Positions 52,905 through 63,282 of a stretch of DNA of 64,000 bases are shown here, piece after piece (the first letter of the stretch is position 1; each line of letters begins with the position of its first letter). The stretch covers positions 1 through 64,000 of the forward strand of contig NZ_JACHXP010000010.1 in NCBI RefSeq assembly GCF_014192215.1, given 5' to 3'. The notes under the pieces were generated by a model that saw nothing but the letters and a program-made list of their open reading frames with translations, was not told the DNA's origin and made no database searches. Origin of the DNA: Halomonas cerina. Lineage in GTDB: Bacteria; Pseudomonadota; Gammaproteobacteria; Pseudomonadales; Halomonadaceae. Position numbers and translations under genes: made by a program.

Positions 52905-53390
52905 ATGACGCACTACCGCTTCGAGACCCGGTGGCGACTCGCCGCGCCCCTCGAGGAGGTCTACCAGGCCCTCTGTCAGCCATCACAATGGCCGACCTGG
53001 TGGCCGGGGCTCATCGCCGTGGAATCCCTGAGTGACGGACAAGCCAGCGGCATCGACCGGCGTTACCGATATACCTGGCGCAGCCGCCTGGGCTATCGTC
53101 TGCGGTTCGAGGTGCGCGTCACCCGGGTACAGGCGAGGCGGCTGATCGAGGCCGAGGCTCACGGTGATCTGGAAGGCCTGGGACGCTGGGAGTTCGCCGA
53201 GAGCGGTGCCACCACCGAGGTACGCTACCTGTGGCGAGTGACGACCACACCGCGCTGGATGAACCTGCTGGCTCCCCTCGCCCGTCCCCTGTTCGCCTGG
53301 AGCCACCACGCCATGATGCGCAACGGGGCCAATGGCCTGGCCCGGCACCTGGGGGCACCGCTGCTGGAAAACCGCCACGGGTCGGCCTGA
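52905..53390 (+). CDS. SRPBCC (START-like) family protein
   Basis: A 161-residue helix-grip protein: 'YRFETRWRLAAPLEEVYQAL' then 'WPTWWPGLIAVESLSDG' and the long C-terminal helix 'MNLLAPLARPLFAWSHHAMM'. Such proteins bind hydrophobic ligands. It begins 12 bases after hypB and could be co-transcribed, but no link to hydrogenase maturation is known. A GTG at 52899 is an alternative start. Confidence 0.8.
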   Translation: MTHYRFETRWRLAAPLEEVYQALCQPSQWPTWWPGLIAVESLSDGQASGIDRRYRYTWRSRLGYRLRFEVRVTRVQARRLIEAEAHGDLEGLGRWEFAESGATTEVRYLWRVTTTPRWMNLLAPLARPLFAWSHHAMMRNGANGLARHLGAPLLENRHGSA

Positions 53391-53478
53391 GCTCAGTCAC
53401 CTGGCCTGCATCGGCGGTGCCTTGCCATGGCGATGGAGGCGCCGCCGGCATCAGCCTTGCCGGAAGGCCGACCGGGCC

Positions 53479-54207
53479 TCAGCGGTCGGCGAGGCGCCCC
53501 AGCAGGGAAACCGGCCGTGATGACCAGGCCAGCCGCTTGAGCCCGGCCCACAGAGTCACCTGGTTGGCAGTCAGCATCTCGCGGCCCGCCTCCCGGACCA
53601 GCACTTCGCGCAAATGCAGGGAATTGATCGCCGTGTCCGGCACCAGCAGCGGTCGCGAGGTGTCCGGGTAGCGGGCACAGAAGCGTCGCACTTCACCGCG
53701 GAGGTCGGCCCGGTTCGAATCGGCGGCATAAGGGCAATCCAGCGCCTTGTCGTCGACCACGCTGACGCCGCCCTCACGCAGGAAGCTCACCAGCCGCAGG
53801 GTGACGTCATCGGGATAGGGGCTCAGCAGGTCCACCCGATCATGGCCAAGCGCGCCCAGCGCTTCGAGGAAGGCCAGCGCCGTGCTGGTGACCGGCACTC
53901 CCAGCCGCCGCTCCAGGGCGTCGCGCTGCTCGCGACTCCAGTCGAATCCGCCGATGAAGCTGGCGCTGGTGCAGGCCCAGACCACCGCCCGGGCGCCGCT
54001 CTCCCCCACGAGCGCCTCGCCGGCCGGGGCCAGGCGCTCCACGGCGCCTAGCGCCAGCAGCGCCGTCAGGGCGTGGTGGCCGTCGCTCGGGATCTTGCCC
54101 ACCGCGATCCGCGGCAGCTCGCTGCCTTCGCCACTCACGGTATACCACTCATAGTCATCCGGCCCGTCATCGGGCAACAGGATGCCCAGGCAGGGGTCTT
54201 GTGCCAT
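53479..54207 (-). CDS. maleate isomerase / arylmalonate decarboxylase-like protein
   Basis: A 242-residue Asp/Glu-racemase superfamily member. The first catalytic cysteine lies in 'VVWACTSASFIGG' (CTS motif). 'RLGVPVTSTALAFLEALGAL' and 'DRVDLLSPYPDDVTLRLVSF' follow the maleate isomerase pattern. The second catalytic cysteine is not at the usual place (the C in 'ALDCPYAADS' could serve), so substrate is uncertain. GGAGGTGA precedes ATG 54207. Confidence 0.78.
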   Translation of the reverse strand: MAQDPCLGILLPDDGPDDYEWYTVSGEGSELPRIAVGKIPSDGHHALTALLALGAVERLAPAGEALVGESGARAVVWACTSASFIGGFDWSREQRDALERRLGVPVTSTALAFLEALGALGHDRVDLLSPYPDDVTLRLVSFLREGGVSVVDDKALDCPYAADSNRADLRGEVRRFCARYPDTSRPLLVPDTAINSLHLREVLVREAGREMLTANQVTLWAGLKRLAWSSRPVSLLGRLADR

Positions 54208-54490
54208 GGCGTCACCTCCGGTCTGATAGAGAAAGTCGGAACAAGGTAAAGTCGGAACAGAAAAAGTTGTGCATCCGGTCAGATGCCGCACCCAGACTAG
54301 CGCAGCTGACCGGCCGGATGGCAATCAACATAAGGCGTAGAGGGCAGCGGCGTCATCGAACCCGGCGCAAGATCTCTCCCGGGTCCCTCGACCGTCGCCT
54401 ACGCTCACCGGGATGGAAAGCAAGGCACAGAAGGCGTCATGTTTTCCTGCCCCGCGACAGATGACCCCCACCACCCGGACAGGACATCCC

Positions 54491-55156
54491 ATGATCAGGC
54501 TCCATCATTGCATCAGCGCCCGCTCCTTCCGCCCCCTCTGGATGCTCGAGGAGCTGGGGCTGCCCTATGCACTCAGCATGCATGACTTCCCGCCACGGGT
54601 ACGCGACGAGGCCTTCCTCGAGACCAACCCGCTGGGCACGGTGCCCGCCTTCTTCGACGGCGAGGTCGGCATGACCGAGTCGGCGGCGATCTGCCAGTAC
54701 CTCGCCGCCCGCCACCCCGAGGCAGGCCTGGAGGTGGCCAGCGACGCACCGGGCTTCGCCGACTACCTCAACTTCCTGCACTTCGGCGAGGCGACGCTCA
54801 CCGTTCCACAGACCCTGGTGCTGCGTTACGCCCACTTCGAGCCACCCGAGCGGCGCCAGCCCCAGGTGGTGGAGGACTACAGCCGCTGGTTCCTCTCCCG
54901 GTTGCGCACCCTGGAACCGCGCCTGGAGCGCGAACGCTACCTGTGTGCGGGCCGCTTCACCGCCGCCGATGTCTCGGTAGGCTATGCCCTGCTGCTGGCC
55001 AGCCACCTGGGGCTGGATGCGCGCTTCAAGCCGGGCGTGCGCGAGTACTGGACGCGCCTGCAGGCCCGCGAGGCCTTCCAGCGTGCCTTGAAGGCCGAGC
55101 AGGACGCGGCCCTGGCCCAAGGCGTCTCGCCGGAGACGGCGATGGCGATCCGCTAG
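54491..55156 (+). CDS. glutathione S-transferase family protein
   Basis: A 221-residue GST. The thioredoxin-fold N-terminus is 'MIRLHHCISARSFRPLWMLE' with Ser in the activating position, the cis-Pro is in 'NPLGTVPAFFDG', and 'MTESAAICQYLAARHPEAGL' binds glutathione. A helical C-terminal domain ends near 200 ('YLCAGRFTAADVSVGYALLL'). AGGACA precedes ATG 54491. Likely detoxification; nine bases separate it from the SDR gene. Confidence 0.9.
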   Translation: MIRLHHCISARSFRPLWMLEELGLPYALSMHDFPPRVRDEAFLETNPLGTVPAFFDGEVGMTESAAICQYLAARHPEAGLEVASDAPGFADYLNFLHFGEATLTVPQTLVLRYAHFEPPERRQPQVVEDYSRWFLSRLRTLEPRLERERYLCAGRFTAADVSVGYALLLASHLGLDARFKPGVREYWTRLQAREAFQRALKAEQDAALAQGVSPETAMAIR

Positions 55157-55165
55157 GAGACGACA

Positions 55166-56029
55166 GTGGCACACTCGCGAGACTCGGCAACGCCGAGCAT
55201 ACTGATCACGGGATGTTCGAGCGGTATCGGTCATGCCGCGGCCCACACCCTGTCCGCCCGCGGCTGGCGCGTCTTCGCCACGGCTCGGGCCGAGGCGGAT
55301 GTCGCCCGGCTCGTCGAGGAGGGCCTGGAGGCCCTGCCGTTGGACCTTGCCAGCAGCCCCTCGATCGAGGCCGCGGTCGACGAAGTGCTGGAGCGCACCG
55401 GCGGACGCCTGACGGCACTCTTCAACAACGGCGCCTACGGCCAGCCCGGTGCGGTGGAGGATTTGTCACGGGCGGTGCTGCGGGCCCAGTTGGAGACCAA
55501 CCTGCTGGGGACCCATGAGCTTACCACCCGGGTGCTGCCGGCGATGCGCGCCCAGGGACAGGGTCGCATCGTGCAGAACAGCTCGGTGCTGGGCTTCGCC
55601 GCCCTGCCCTATCGCGGCGCCTATGTGTGCTCCAAGTTCGCTCTCGAGGGGCTCACCGACACCCTGCGCCAGGAGCTTCGGGGTAGCGGCATCCATGTCA
55701 GCCTGATCCAGCCCGGCCCCATCACCAGCCGCTTCCGAGAGAACGCCTACCGGGCCTTCAAGGCGAACATCGATCCCACGCACAGCGCCCATGCCACCAC
55801 CTACCGTCGCGTGGAGGCCCGCCTGGCCAACCGCGAAGGCAGGGCGCCCTTCACCCTGGAGGCCGAGGCAGTGGTGGCCAAGCTGATCCACGCCCTGGAG
55901 AGCCAGCGCCCACGGCCTCGCTACGCGGTGACCCTGCCCACCCACCTGTTCACGGCACTGAAACGTGTCCTGAGCACCCGGGGCCTGGACCGAGTCCTGC
56001 TGCGTTCGACGCGGGACGAGCGAGAGTGA
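55166..56029 (+). CDS. short-chain dehydrogenase/reductase
   Basis: A 287-residue classical SDR: cofactor site 'ILITGCSSGIGHAAAHTL', 'LFNNGAYG' in place of NNAG, catalytic Ser in 'QNSSVLGFAALPYRG' and YxxxK in 'GAYVCSKFALEG'. An arginine-containing segment after strand 2 ('FATARAEADV') suggests NADP. GTG start with AGGAGA five bases upstream. Probably an operon with the GST gene. Confidence 0.92.
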   Translation: MAHSRDSATPSILITGCSSGIGHAAAHTLSARGWRVFATARAEADVARLVEEGLEALPLDLASSPSIEAAVDEVLERTGGRLTALFNNGAYGQPGAVEDLSRAVLRAQLETNLLGTHELTTRVLPAMRAQGQGRIVQNSSVLGFAALPYRGAYVCSKFALEGLTDTLRQELRGSGIHVSLIQPGPITSRFRENAYRAFKANIDPTHSAHATTYRRVEARLANREGRAPFTLEAEAVVAKLIHALESQRPRPRYAVTLPTHLFTALKRVLSTRGLDRVLLRSTRDERE

Positions 56030-56156
56030 AGGCGACAAGGCGAGAAAGCAGCGCCTATCGGACCACGTCGTCCGGCGGCCGGTAGAAGGCAAACTCGTGT
56101 ACACCGGGTTAGACTGGTCGACCTTTTCCCGTCGGGTCTTGCCTAGGAGACCGGCC

Positions 56157-56546
56157 ATGTCCGCACCCGCCATCGCCGTCACTCGCACTCCCCTGGTCGC
56201 CGTCTACGGCACCCTGAAGCGCGGGCTGCGCAACCATCATTGGCTGAAAAGCGCCGAGTTCCTGGGCGAGGACCGCCTGACCACGGCCACCCTCTATGAT
56301 CTGGGGCCCTATCCCGCCGCCAAGCCCGAGCCTTCCCGAGGCGTCGAGGTCGAGGTATTCCGGGTCACCGCACCGCTGCTGGCCGGCCTCGACCGGCTAG
56401 AGGACTACCGGCTCCGCACCCCCTGGGCCGGTGACTACCATCGTGCCATCCATCCCACCGCCTTCGGCCCCGCCTGGCTCTACCTCTACAACCATCCTGT
56501 GACGGGCTGTCCGGTGATCCGCGAAGGAGGTTGGCGACCACGCTAA
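56157..56546 (+). CDS. gamma-glutamylcyclotransferase-fold (YtfP-like) protein
   Basis: A 129-residue AIG2/GGCT protein with the substrate-binding start 'LVAVYGTLKRGLRNHHWLKS' and 'AGLDRLEDYR'. Family members cleave gamma-glutamyl amides with release of 5-oxoproline, though many YtfP-like proteins are untested. TAGGAG lies before ATG 56157. Confidence 0.88.
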   Translation: MSAPAIAVTRTPLVAVYGTLKRGLRNHHWLKSAEFLGEDRLTTATLYDLGPYPAAKPEPSRGVEVEVFRVTAPLLAGLDRLEDYRLRTPWAGDYHRAIHPTAFGPAWLYLYNHPVTGCPVIREGGWRPR

Positions 56547-56598
56547 CGCCTTGCCTGTGATATAACCCCCGACTCGATACGTCACCAAGGAGGAGGCC

Positions 56599-56922
56599 AT
56601 GGGTCGTTTCATCTTTTCTCTGATACTGCTGGCCGGACTGGCCTACGGCGGGCTCTATGTCTACTACGGCGAGACGGTGCAACAGGCGGTCGATGAACGC
56701 CTCGACGGGCTGGGCCTCACCGCCGTCGAGGTGGAAGGTGTCGACTTCAGCCCTCTCGCGCCCTTGGGTAGCGACGCGCGGATCACCGCCGAGGTCACCT
56801 ACCAGGGCGCCGCGGCCACCCTCGATCTGCGGCTCACCGGCCATCCGCTGTTCTCGGAGGAAATCCGCCTGGAACTCGACGGGTTGCAGGCGCTGAGATT
56901 GACGATCGGGGCCGAGGGCTGA
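56599..56922 (+). CDS. small membrane-anchored protein, function unknown
   Basis: A 107-residue protein with one N-terminal helix ('FIFSLILLAGLAYGGLYVYY') and a beta-rich periplasmic part ('VEVEGVDFSPLAPLGSDARI'), like lipid-binding AsmA/LEA-type modules. AAGGAGGAGG before the ATG. I do not recognise a family. Confidence 0.72.
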   Translation: MGRFIFSLILLAGLAYGGLYVYYGETVQQAVDERLDGLGLTAVEVEGVDFSPLAPLGSDARITAEVTYQGAAATLDLRLTGHPLFSEEIRLELDGLQALRLTIGAEG

Positions 56923-56954
56923 CAGGCGTGCGGTCTGCCGTGAAGTGACTGCCC

Positions 56955-57962
56955 TCACTGCGTCGCCAGGTCGATGATCGCCGCCGCCAGGGCCTCGGCC
57001 AGCCGGGCCATGGCCGGGTAATCCAGGGTATCCGGCGAGTCACCGGGACCGTGGTAGTAGGGAGTACGGAAGTCGGCGGTATCGGTAAGCATCATGGCCG
57101 GATAGCCCATCGTCCAGAACGCCCAGTGATCCGAGCGCTGGATGTCGCCAACGAGTTGCGTGGGCACGGCCAGGCCTTCGGTAGGCAGCGTGGCATGCCG
57201 GCGCAGGGCGCCGACGACTCGCCTCACCCAGGCCCTTGACGCCAGGTTGCCCACCCCGGCCACGAAGTTGCCGGTGTCGGGATAGAAGTAGCCGACGAGT
57301 GGCGGGTAGCGCTGGCTGTGGGGAGCATCGGTGTAGTAGCCCAGCATCTCCAGGGAGATCATGCCCAAGACCTCCTCGTTCGCGTCACGCAACCGGCGCG
57401 CCAGATCCAGGCTGCCCATGGCCGGGCTGCCGAAGAACGGCGCCTCCTCGTTGACGAAGGCCACCAGCCGGACGGGGCGGTCGAGTGCCGTGCCCTGCAG
57501 GCGTCTTGCCACCTCCAGCAGGATGGCCACACCGGAGGCATTGTCGTCGGCGCCGGGGCTGCCACGCACCGTGTCGTAGTGGGCACCGATGATCAGCGTG
57601 GCGCGTTCCGCGCCATCCCCCGCCAGCCTGACCTCGATGTTATCGAAGCGGGTACCGCGGGCCGGAACGGCCTGCCGGACGGGATCGAGGCCGGCGTCAC
57701 GCCACTGGCGTTCGATATAGGTGGCCGTCTCGCGCAGCTTATCGGGCCGCCAGTAGTGACGCTCGCCGATCCGCTGGCTCAGGATCAGGACATGGCCGCG
57801 GAGGCGATCACGCAGGGCTATCCCCTCGGCGTCCAAGGGCGGCGGTGTGACGCGGTAGGAGGTGCCCGGCATGTGCATGATGAGCCAGTAGCCGGCGAAA
57901 AGCGTCACCAGGACGATAACCAGCAGCACCCCGAGCCCCGCGATGACGACCTGCCATCTCAT
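56955..57962 (-). CDS. M28-family metallopeptidase (membrane-anchored)
   Basis: A 335-residue aminopeptidase-like protein with an N-terminal helix ('AGLGVLLVIVLVTLFAGYWL'). Metal ligands: 'LIIGAHYDTVRGSPGADDN' (His, Asp), 'VAFVNEEAPFFGSPAMGS' (Glu pair) and the late 'YYHGPGDSPDTLD' (His). The active site lies in the periplasm. It probably trims peptides. Confidence 0.9.
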   Translation of the reverse strand: MRWQVVIAGLGVLLVIVLVTLFAGYWLIMHMPGTSYRVTPPPLDAEGIALRDRLRGHVLILSQRIGERHYWRPDKLRETATYIERQWRDAGLDPVRQAVPARGTRFDNIEVRLAGDGAERATLIIGAHYDTVRGSPGADDNASGVAILLEVARRLQGTALDRPVRLVAFVNEEAPFFGSPAMGSLDLARRLRDANEEVLGMISLEMLGYYTDAPHSQRYPPLVGYFYPDTGNFVAGVGNLASRAWVRRVVGALRRHATLPTEGLAVPTQLVGDIQRSDHWAFWTMGYPAMMLTDTADFRTPYYHGPGDSPDTLDYPAMARLAEALAAAIIDLATQ

Positions 57963-58155
57963 GTCGACGGCCCTCCCCTGCAGACGTTGGCCGACGCCGG
58001 CGACTCATCGACCAGGCGTGCGATGACCCTTGCAAGGTAGCAGTGCCGAAAGAAACGGGCAGCGCCGGGAGCCGTCGAGTGTCCCGAGGGGCAACAAAGC
58101 ATGCTACGCTCGCAGCCTCAAGGCCGATCACGCCAGTCATCCTTTGGAGAACCCC

Positions 58156-58434
58156 ATGACCCAGGCAAGCGCACGCCACATCCTGGTGGACAGCGAAGCG
58201 AAGTGCAATGAACTCAAGACCGAGATCGAGGGCGGCCGCGACTTCGCCGAGGTGGCCCGTGAGCATTCCCGGTGCCCCTCCGGCCAACAGGGTGGCGAGC
58301 TCGGTACCTTCGGCCCGGGACAGATGGTTCCCGAGTTCGACAGGGTGGTGTTCGAAGGCGAGCTGAACCAGGTTCACGGCCCGGTGAAGACCCAGTTCGG
58401 CTACCACCTGCTAGAGATCACCAGCCGCCGCTGA
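58156..58434 (+). CDS. parvulin-type peptidyl-prolyl isomerase (PpiC-like)
   Basis: A 92-residue stand-alone rotamase: 'MTQASARHILVDSEAKCNEL', 'FAEVAREHSRCPSGQQGGEL' and 'VKTQFGYHLLEITSRR', matching small cytoplasmic PpiC. A terminator follows 23 bases later. Confidence 0.93.
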   Translation: MTQASARHILVDSEAKCNELKTEIEGGRDFAEVAREHSRCPSGQQGGELGTFGPGQMVPEFDRVVFEGELNQVHGPVKTQFGYHLLEITSRR

Positions 58435-58457
58435 GCAGTCGCCCACCTCGGTTGGCG

Positions 58458-58486
58458 CCGTGCATGGCCTCCATGCACGGCTTTTT
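58458..58486 (+). terminator. intrinsic terminator after ppiC-like gene
   Basis: GCCGTGCATGG and CCATGCACGGC form an eleven-base perfect stem around a two-base loop, directly followed by TTTTT. Confidence 0.92.
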
Positions 58487-58560
58487 CTTGTACAGCCCCT
58501 GTATCATTTCGCCAGTCGCGCTAGGATGGGGAAGTATGCCATCCGACAGGAGGAACGCAG

Positions 58561-58759
58561 ATGAATGACGAGACCTTCAAGCACAGCATCCGCAAGCTGC
58601 TGAAGACCGTTGGGGTCCAGTCCCAGCAGCAGATCGAGCAGGCGGTGCAGCAAGCCCTCGACGAAGGCCGCCTCCAAGGCAACGAGTCGCTGCCTGCCAT
58701 CGTCACGCTCAAGGTGGCGGGACTCGACCTGGACGTCGAGTTTATGGGGGACATCGAGC

Positions 58760-58767
<8 letters not shown>
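58561..58767 (+). CDS. DUF6494 family protein
   Basis: A 68-residue protein: '[20 protein letters not shown]' then '[20 protein letters not shown]' and a beta end '[17 protein letters not shown]'. It resembles the small DUF6494 family; no role is known. ACAGGAGGAA precedes the ATG. The next gene starts inside its end, so it is translationally coupled to the ABC exporter. Confidence 0.82.
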
Positions 58768-59700
<933 letters not shown>

Positions 59701-59704
<4 letters not shown>

Positions 59705-60462
59705 ACCTGCAGTCCGTGAAGACCATCTATCTGGCCGAGATGGCCCGCAGCCTGCGTACCGTGCTGCAGAGCGTGATCTCACCGGTGATCTCCACTTCGC
59801 TCTACTTCGTGGTGTTCGGTGCCGCCATCGGCACCCGCATCAGCGAGGTGGACGGGGTGAGCTACGGTGCCTTCATCGTGCCCGGGCTGATCATGCTGAT
59901 GCTGCTGACACAGAGCGTCTCCAACGCGTCCTTCGGCATCTTCTTCCCCCGCTTTTCGGGGTCGATCTACGAGATCCTCTCGGCACCGATCTCGTATTTC
60001 GAGATCGTACTGGGCTTCGTCGGCGCGGCGGCCACCAAGTCGGTGATCCTGGGACTGATCGTGCTGGCCACGGCCAGCCTGTTCGTGCCCTTCTCCATCG
60101 CCCATCCGGGGATCATGCTGCTGTTCCTGGTGCTCACCGCTCTGACCTTCAGCCTGCTGGGCTTCATCATCGGCATCTGGGCCGACGGCTTCGAGAAGCT
60201 GCAGCTGGTACCGCTGCTGGTGATCACCCCACTGACGTTCCTCGGCGGCACCTTCTACTCCATCGACATGCTGCCCCCCTTCTGGCAAGCGGTGACCCTG
60301 ATCAACCCGGTGGTCTACCTGGTCAGTGGCTTTCGCTGGAGCTTCTACGGCATGGGTGACGTCAGCATCTGGGCGAGCCTGGCGATGATCATGTTGTTCC
60401 TCGGCATCTGCCTGGTGGTGGTGAACGTCATCTTCCGCAGCGGCTACCGCCTCAAGCCGTGA
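59701..60462 (+). CDS. ABC-2-type transporter permease (YadH-like)
   Basis: A 253-residue permease with six predicted helices. '[20 protein letters not shown]' and '[20 protein letters not shown]' are characteristic of the ABC2_membrane family. It starts inside the ATPase stop (ATGA). Substrate unknown. Confidence 0.92.
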
Positions 60463-60610
60463 GCCGGATGCCCTCGGTGAGGGAGCTCAGTCGGCTGTGC
60501 GGGGCTTCGGCGGGTCGGTGCCAGTGCGGTATCATCGCCGCCTTTCCACGGCGAGCCGACACCAGGGAGCTATGCTGATAGCGCATCGTTTTGCAACCCG
60601 GAGGCCTGCC

Positions 60611-61198
60611 ATGACTCGCTGCATCCTGCTTCTTCAGGGCCACCCCGACCCGGCGGCGTCCCACCTCTGCCATGCTCTGGCTGACCACTACATCGCCGGT
60701 GCCCAGGAGGCAGGGCACGAGGTCAGACAGGCGGTTATCACCCGCCTGGACTTTCCCCTGTTGCGCAGCGCTGAAGACTGGAAGGAGGGCCGCGTCTCGG
60801 AGGGGCTTGCGGCGGTGCAGCAAGATATCGCGTGGTGCGACCACTTGGCGCTCGTCTTCCCGCTGTGGCTGGGTGATATGCCGGCGCTGGTGAAGGGATT
60901 CCTGGAGCAAGTGATGCGCCCGCACTTCGCCTTCGAATACGTGGAGGGCAATCCCCTGGGACGCAAGGGGCTCAAGGGCCGGTCGGCCCGGGTCGTGGTC
61001 ACCATGGGCATGCCGGCAGCCATCTATCGGCATATTTACCGGGCACACAGCATCAAGGCCCTCGAACGTAATGTGCTGGGTTTCGTGGGCTTCTCGCCCG
61101 TGCGTGAGACCTTGATCGGCTCGGTCGAATCCCTGAACGAGAAGGCAGCGAACAAGTGGTTCACACGACTGGAAAAACTAGGAAGCAAGGCAGGATAA
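60611..61198 (+). CDS. NAD(P)H-dependent flavoprotein oxidoreductase (quinone reductase-like)
   Basis: A 195-residue flavodoxin-like protein of the NQO/Kef-associated group: 'LLLQGHPDPAASHLCHALAD', 'ALVFPLWLGDMPALVKGFLE' and 'LGFVGFSPVRETLIGSVESL'. It likely reduces quinones by two electrons. GGAGG precedes ATG 60611. Confidence 0.88.
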   Translation: MTRCILLLQGHPDPAASHLCHALADHYIAGAQEAGHEVRQAVITRLDFPLLRSAEDWKEGRVSEGLAAVQQDIAWCDHLALVFPLWLGDMPALVKGFLEQVMRPHFAFEYVEGNPLGRKGLKGRSARVVVTMGMPAAIYRHIYRAHSIKALERNVLGFVGFSPVRETLIGSVESLNEKAANKWFTRLEKLGSKAG

Positions 61199-61446
61199 AG
61201 ACTTAAATATTAGCAATTTACACTTAAAACTTCCGCAGTAAGCAATAACTTACAAGTCACGCCATATATCCGCGATATCCTCTCTAGGTCACTGGCATCC
61301 TGAAAGATTCATGACCATGCTTGCTGGGGCCTGTCCTTCTGCACTGCGAGGGATACGCCCCCTATGGCCTCTACGTCGCCGGAAACAGGAATGCGTCAGT
61401 GCTTTCTGTTGCCGAGGAAGACGAGGACTTCAAAGGAACGTGACGC

Positions 61447-62769
61447 ATGGCTGCCGAGTCAATCGATCACCGAGTGAATAAACGCCTGGACTGGCGCGCC
61501 GAGTTCTGTGACCCCGCGCTCGAGGCCTTCTTCCGACGCAGCATGCAGGCGCACGATGCCTGCCAGATGCGTCATGCGCTGTGGGTGATCGCTTGTCTGT
61601 TCCTCACCTTCAGCCTGGCCGACTACACCCTGGTCGAGGCCGACGAGGCCTTCACGGCGTTGATGGCCATGCGGCTGACCGTCGCCCTGGCCTGTGCGCT
61701 GCTGGCCATGGCGGTCTGGCAACGCCCCTCACTGGCACAACGCACCCTGCCGATCAATGTGGTGTGCCTGTTGACGATCACTGGCCTGCTGATGACCTTT
61801 CGCCTGAACCCGGAGGGTGCCCTGCTCCACCTCGCCTCCGTCGTCTCCGTCAGTATGGTCCTCTACCTATTCGTGCCCAACCGCCTACCCTGGAGGCTGG
61901 CCGGTAACGCCTATCTGGTCTCGGGGTGCATCGTCGCCATGCTGCTCTGGTCCATCCTGCCCTCGTCCCTGCTGGCCACCAGTCTGCTGCTGATGGCCTT
62001 CGTCAACCTGCTGGGCTGGATGACCGTCAACCGTCTGGGCCGTTTGCAGCGCGAACAGTTTGCCCTGTTGCTGGAGGAGCGAAACACCAATCGCCGACTC
62101 GAGGTGGAGATCGCCGAACGCAACCTCCTGGAGGAGCGCCTGCGCCACATGGCAAGGATCGACCCCCTGACCGGCGTGGCCAACCGGCGGCGCTTCTTCG
62201 AACTCGCCGAGCAGGAGCGTCGCCGGGCGAACCGTGACGGCACGCCCCTCTCCCTGTGCATGGTCGATATCGACCATTTCAAGGCCATCAATGACCGCCA
62301 TGGCCACGCCATCGGTGACTTGGCTCTGACCATGGTGGCCGCCCGCTGCCAGTCGGTGCTTCGCGAGAGCGATATCATCGGCCGCTATGGGGGGGAGGAG
62401 TTTATCATCGCCCTGCCGCTGGCCAACCTGATCACTGCCCGGAACATTGCCGAGCGACTGCGCCACGCCATCTGCCGCCAGCCACTGGACGTCGACGGCC
62501 TTTGCCTCCCGCTGACGATCACGATCGGTATCAGCCGGGTCGACGACAGCGAAACCGGCCTCGAGGAGAGCCTGCAACGCGCCGACCGGGCCCTCTATGC
62601 CGGCAAGGCGAGTGGGCGCAATCGGGTCGTGGTCATGTCGCCCGAGGCACCCGGCGTTCCCTTCACTGGGACACCGCCGCGCCTCATACCCGTTGCGACT
62701 GCAGCCAATGTCGCAACTGCGGCGCCTGCAGAAGCCCGGGCTGGCGAGCCACCTCCTGGCCCTGCCTGA
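61447..62769 (+). CDS. diguanylate cyclase (GGDEF) with membrane sensor domain
   Basis: A 440-residue protein. About six transmembrane helices span residues 40-195. A short coiled segment ('LLEERNTNRRLEVEIAERNL') leads to a GGDEF domain at ~230-390: 'RIDPLTGVANRRRFFELAEQ', active site 'GRYGGEEFIIALP' and an inhibitory I-site RESD five residues before it. It makes c-di-GMP. The last 28 residues are Ala/Pro-rich and overlap trxC on the other strand by 86 bases. AAGGAA precedes the ATG. The 248 bases upstream (61199-61446) are AT-rich and likely hold the promoter. Confidence 0.92.
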   Translation: MAAESIDHRVNKRLDWRAEFCDPALEAFFRRSMQAHDACQMRHALWVIACLFLTFSLADYTLVEADEAFTALMAMRLTVALACALLAMAVWQRPSLAQRTLPINVVCLLTITGLLMTFRLNPEGALLHLASVVSVSMVLYLFVPNRLPWRLAGNAYLVSGCIVAMLLWSILPSSLLATSLLLMAFVNLLGWMTVNRLGRLQREQFALLLEERNTNRRLEVEIAERNLLEERLRHMARIDPLTGVANRRRFFELAEQERRRANRDGTPLSLCMVDIDHFKAINDRHGHAIGDLALTMVAARCQSVLRESDIIGRYGGEEFIIALPLANLITARNIAERLRHAICRQPLDVDGLCLPLTITIGISRVDDSETGLEESLQRADRALYAGKASGRNRVVVMSPEAPGVPFTGTPPRLIPVATAANVATAAPAEARAGEPPPGPA

Positions 62770-63136
62770 ACACGATCAGGGTGGGGATGCTGCGGATACC
62801 GAAGCGGCCGGCCAGCCCTGGCTCGGCCTCGGTATCGAGCTTGGCGAAGCGCAGCCGGGGCTCAAGCTCCCGGGCCACCTCGGTGAAGATCGGGGCCATC
62901 ATCTTGCAGGGACCGCACCAGCTGGCCCAGAAGTCCACCACCACCGGCAGCTCACTGCGGTTGACGACGGCCTCGAAGTTGTCCGAGGTCAGCGCCACCG
63001 GTTCACCGGTGAACAGCGCCGCCTTGCACTTTCCGCATCTCGGCCCCTCCTCCAGCCGTGAGTGGGCGACCCGATTGAGGGCGCTGCAATGAGGGCAGGG
63101 GATCTTCAAGAAGTCTGGCATCTGGGCGTCTGACAT
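62684..63136 (-). CDS. trxC: thioredoxin TrxC
   Basis: A 150-residue thioredoxin 2. It has the N-terminal zinc motif 'CPHC' / 'CGKC' ('KIPCPHCSALN', 'GPRCGKCKAALF') and the active site 'VDFWASWCGPCKMMAPIF'. GGAG seven bases upstream supports ATG 63136 over the in-frame alternatives. Its 3' end overlaps the diguanylate cyclase gene tail to tail. Divergent from the MsbA-like gene. Confidence 0.95.
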   Translation of the reverse strand: MSDAQMPDFLKIPCPHCSALNRVAHSRLEEGPRCGKCKAALFTGEPVALTSDNFEAVVNRSELPVVVDFWASWCGPCKMMAPIFTEVARELEPRLRFAKLDTEAEPGLAGRFGIRSIPTLIVFRQGQEVARQPGLLQAPQLRHWLQSQRV

Positions 63137-63282
63137 GGGGAGGCTCCGAACCGGCATTGCTGGCCCCGACTATGGCGCCGACCCGGCAGAGGATCAAGTC
63201 GAGCGGCGTCGTGCCCTGTCGCCATGCAGGTCCCTTGGCACACTGGTATCTTGGCTACCCACTGCCGATGCCGAGCCCGCTC

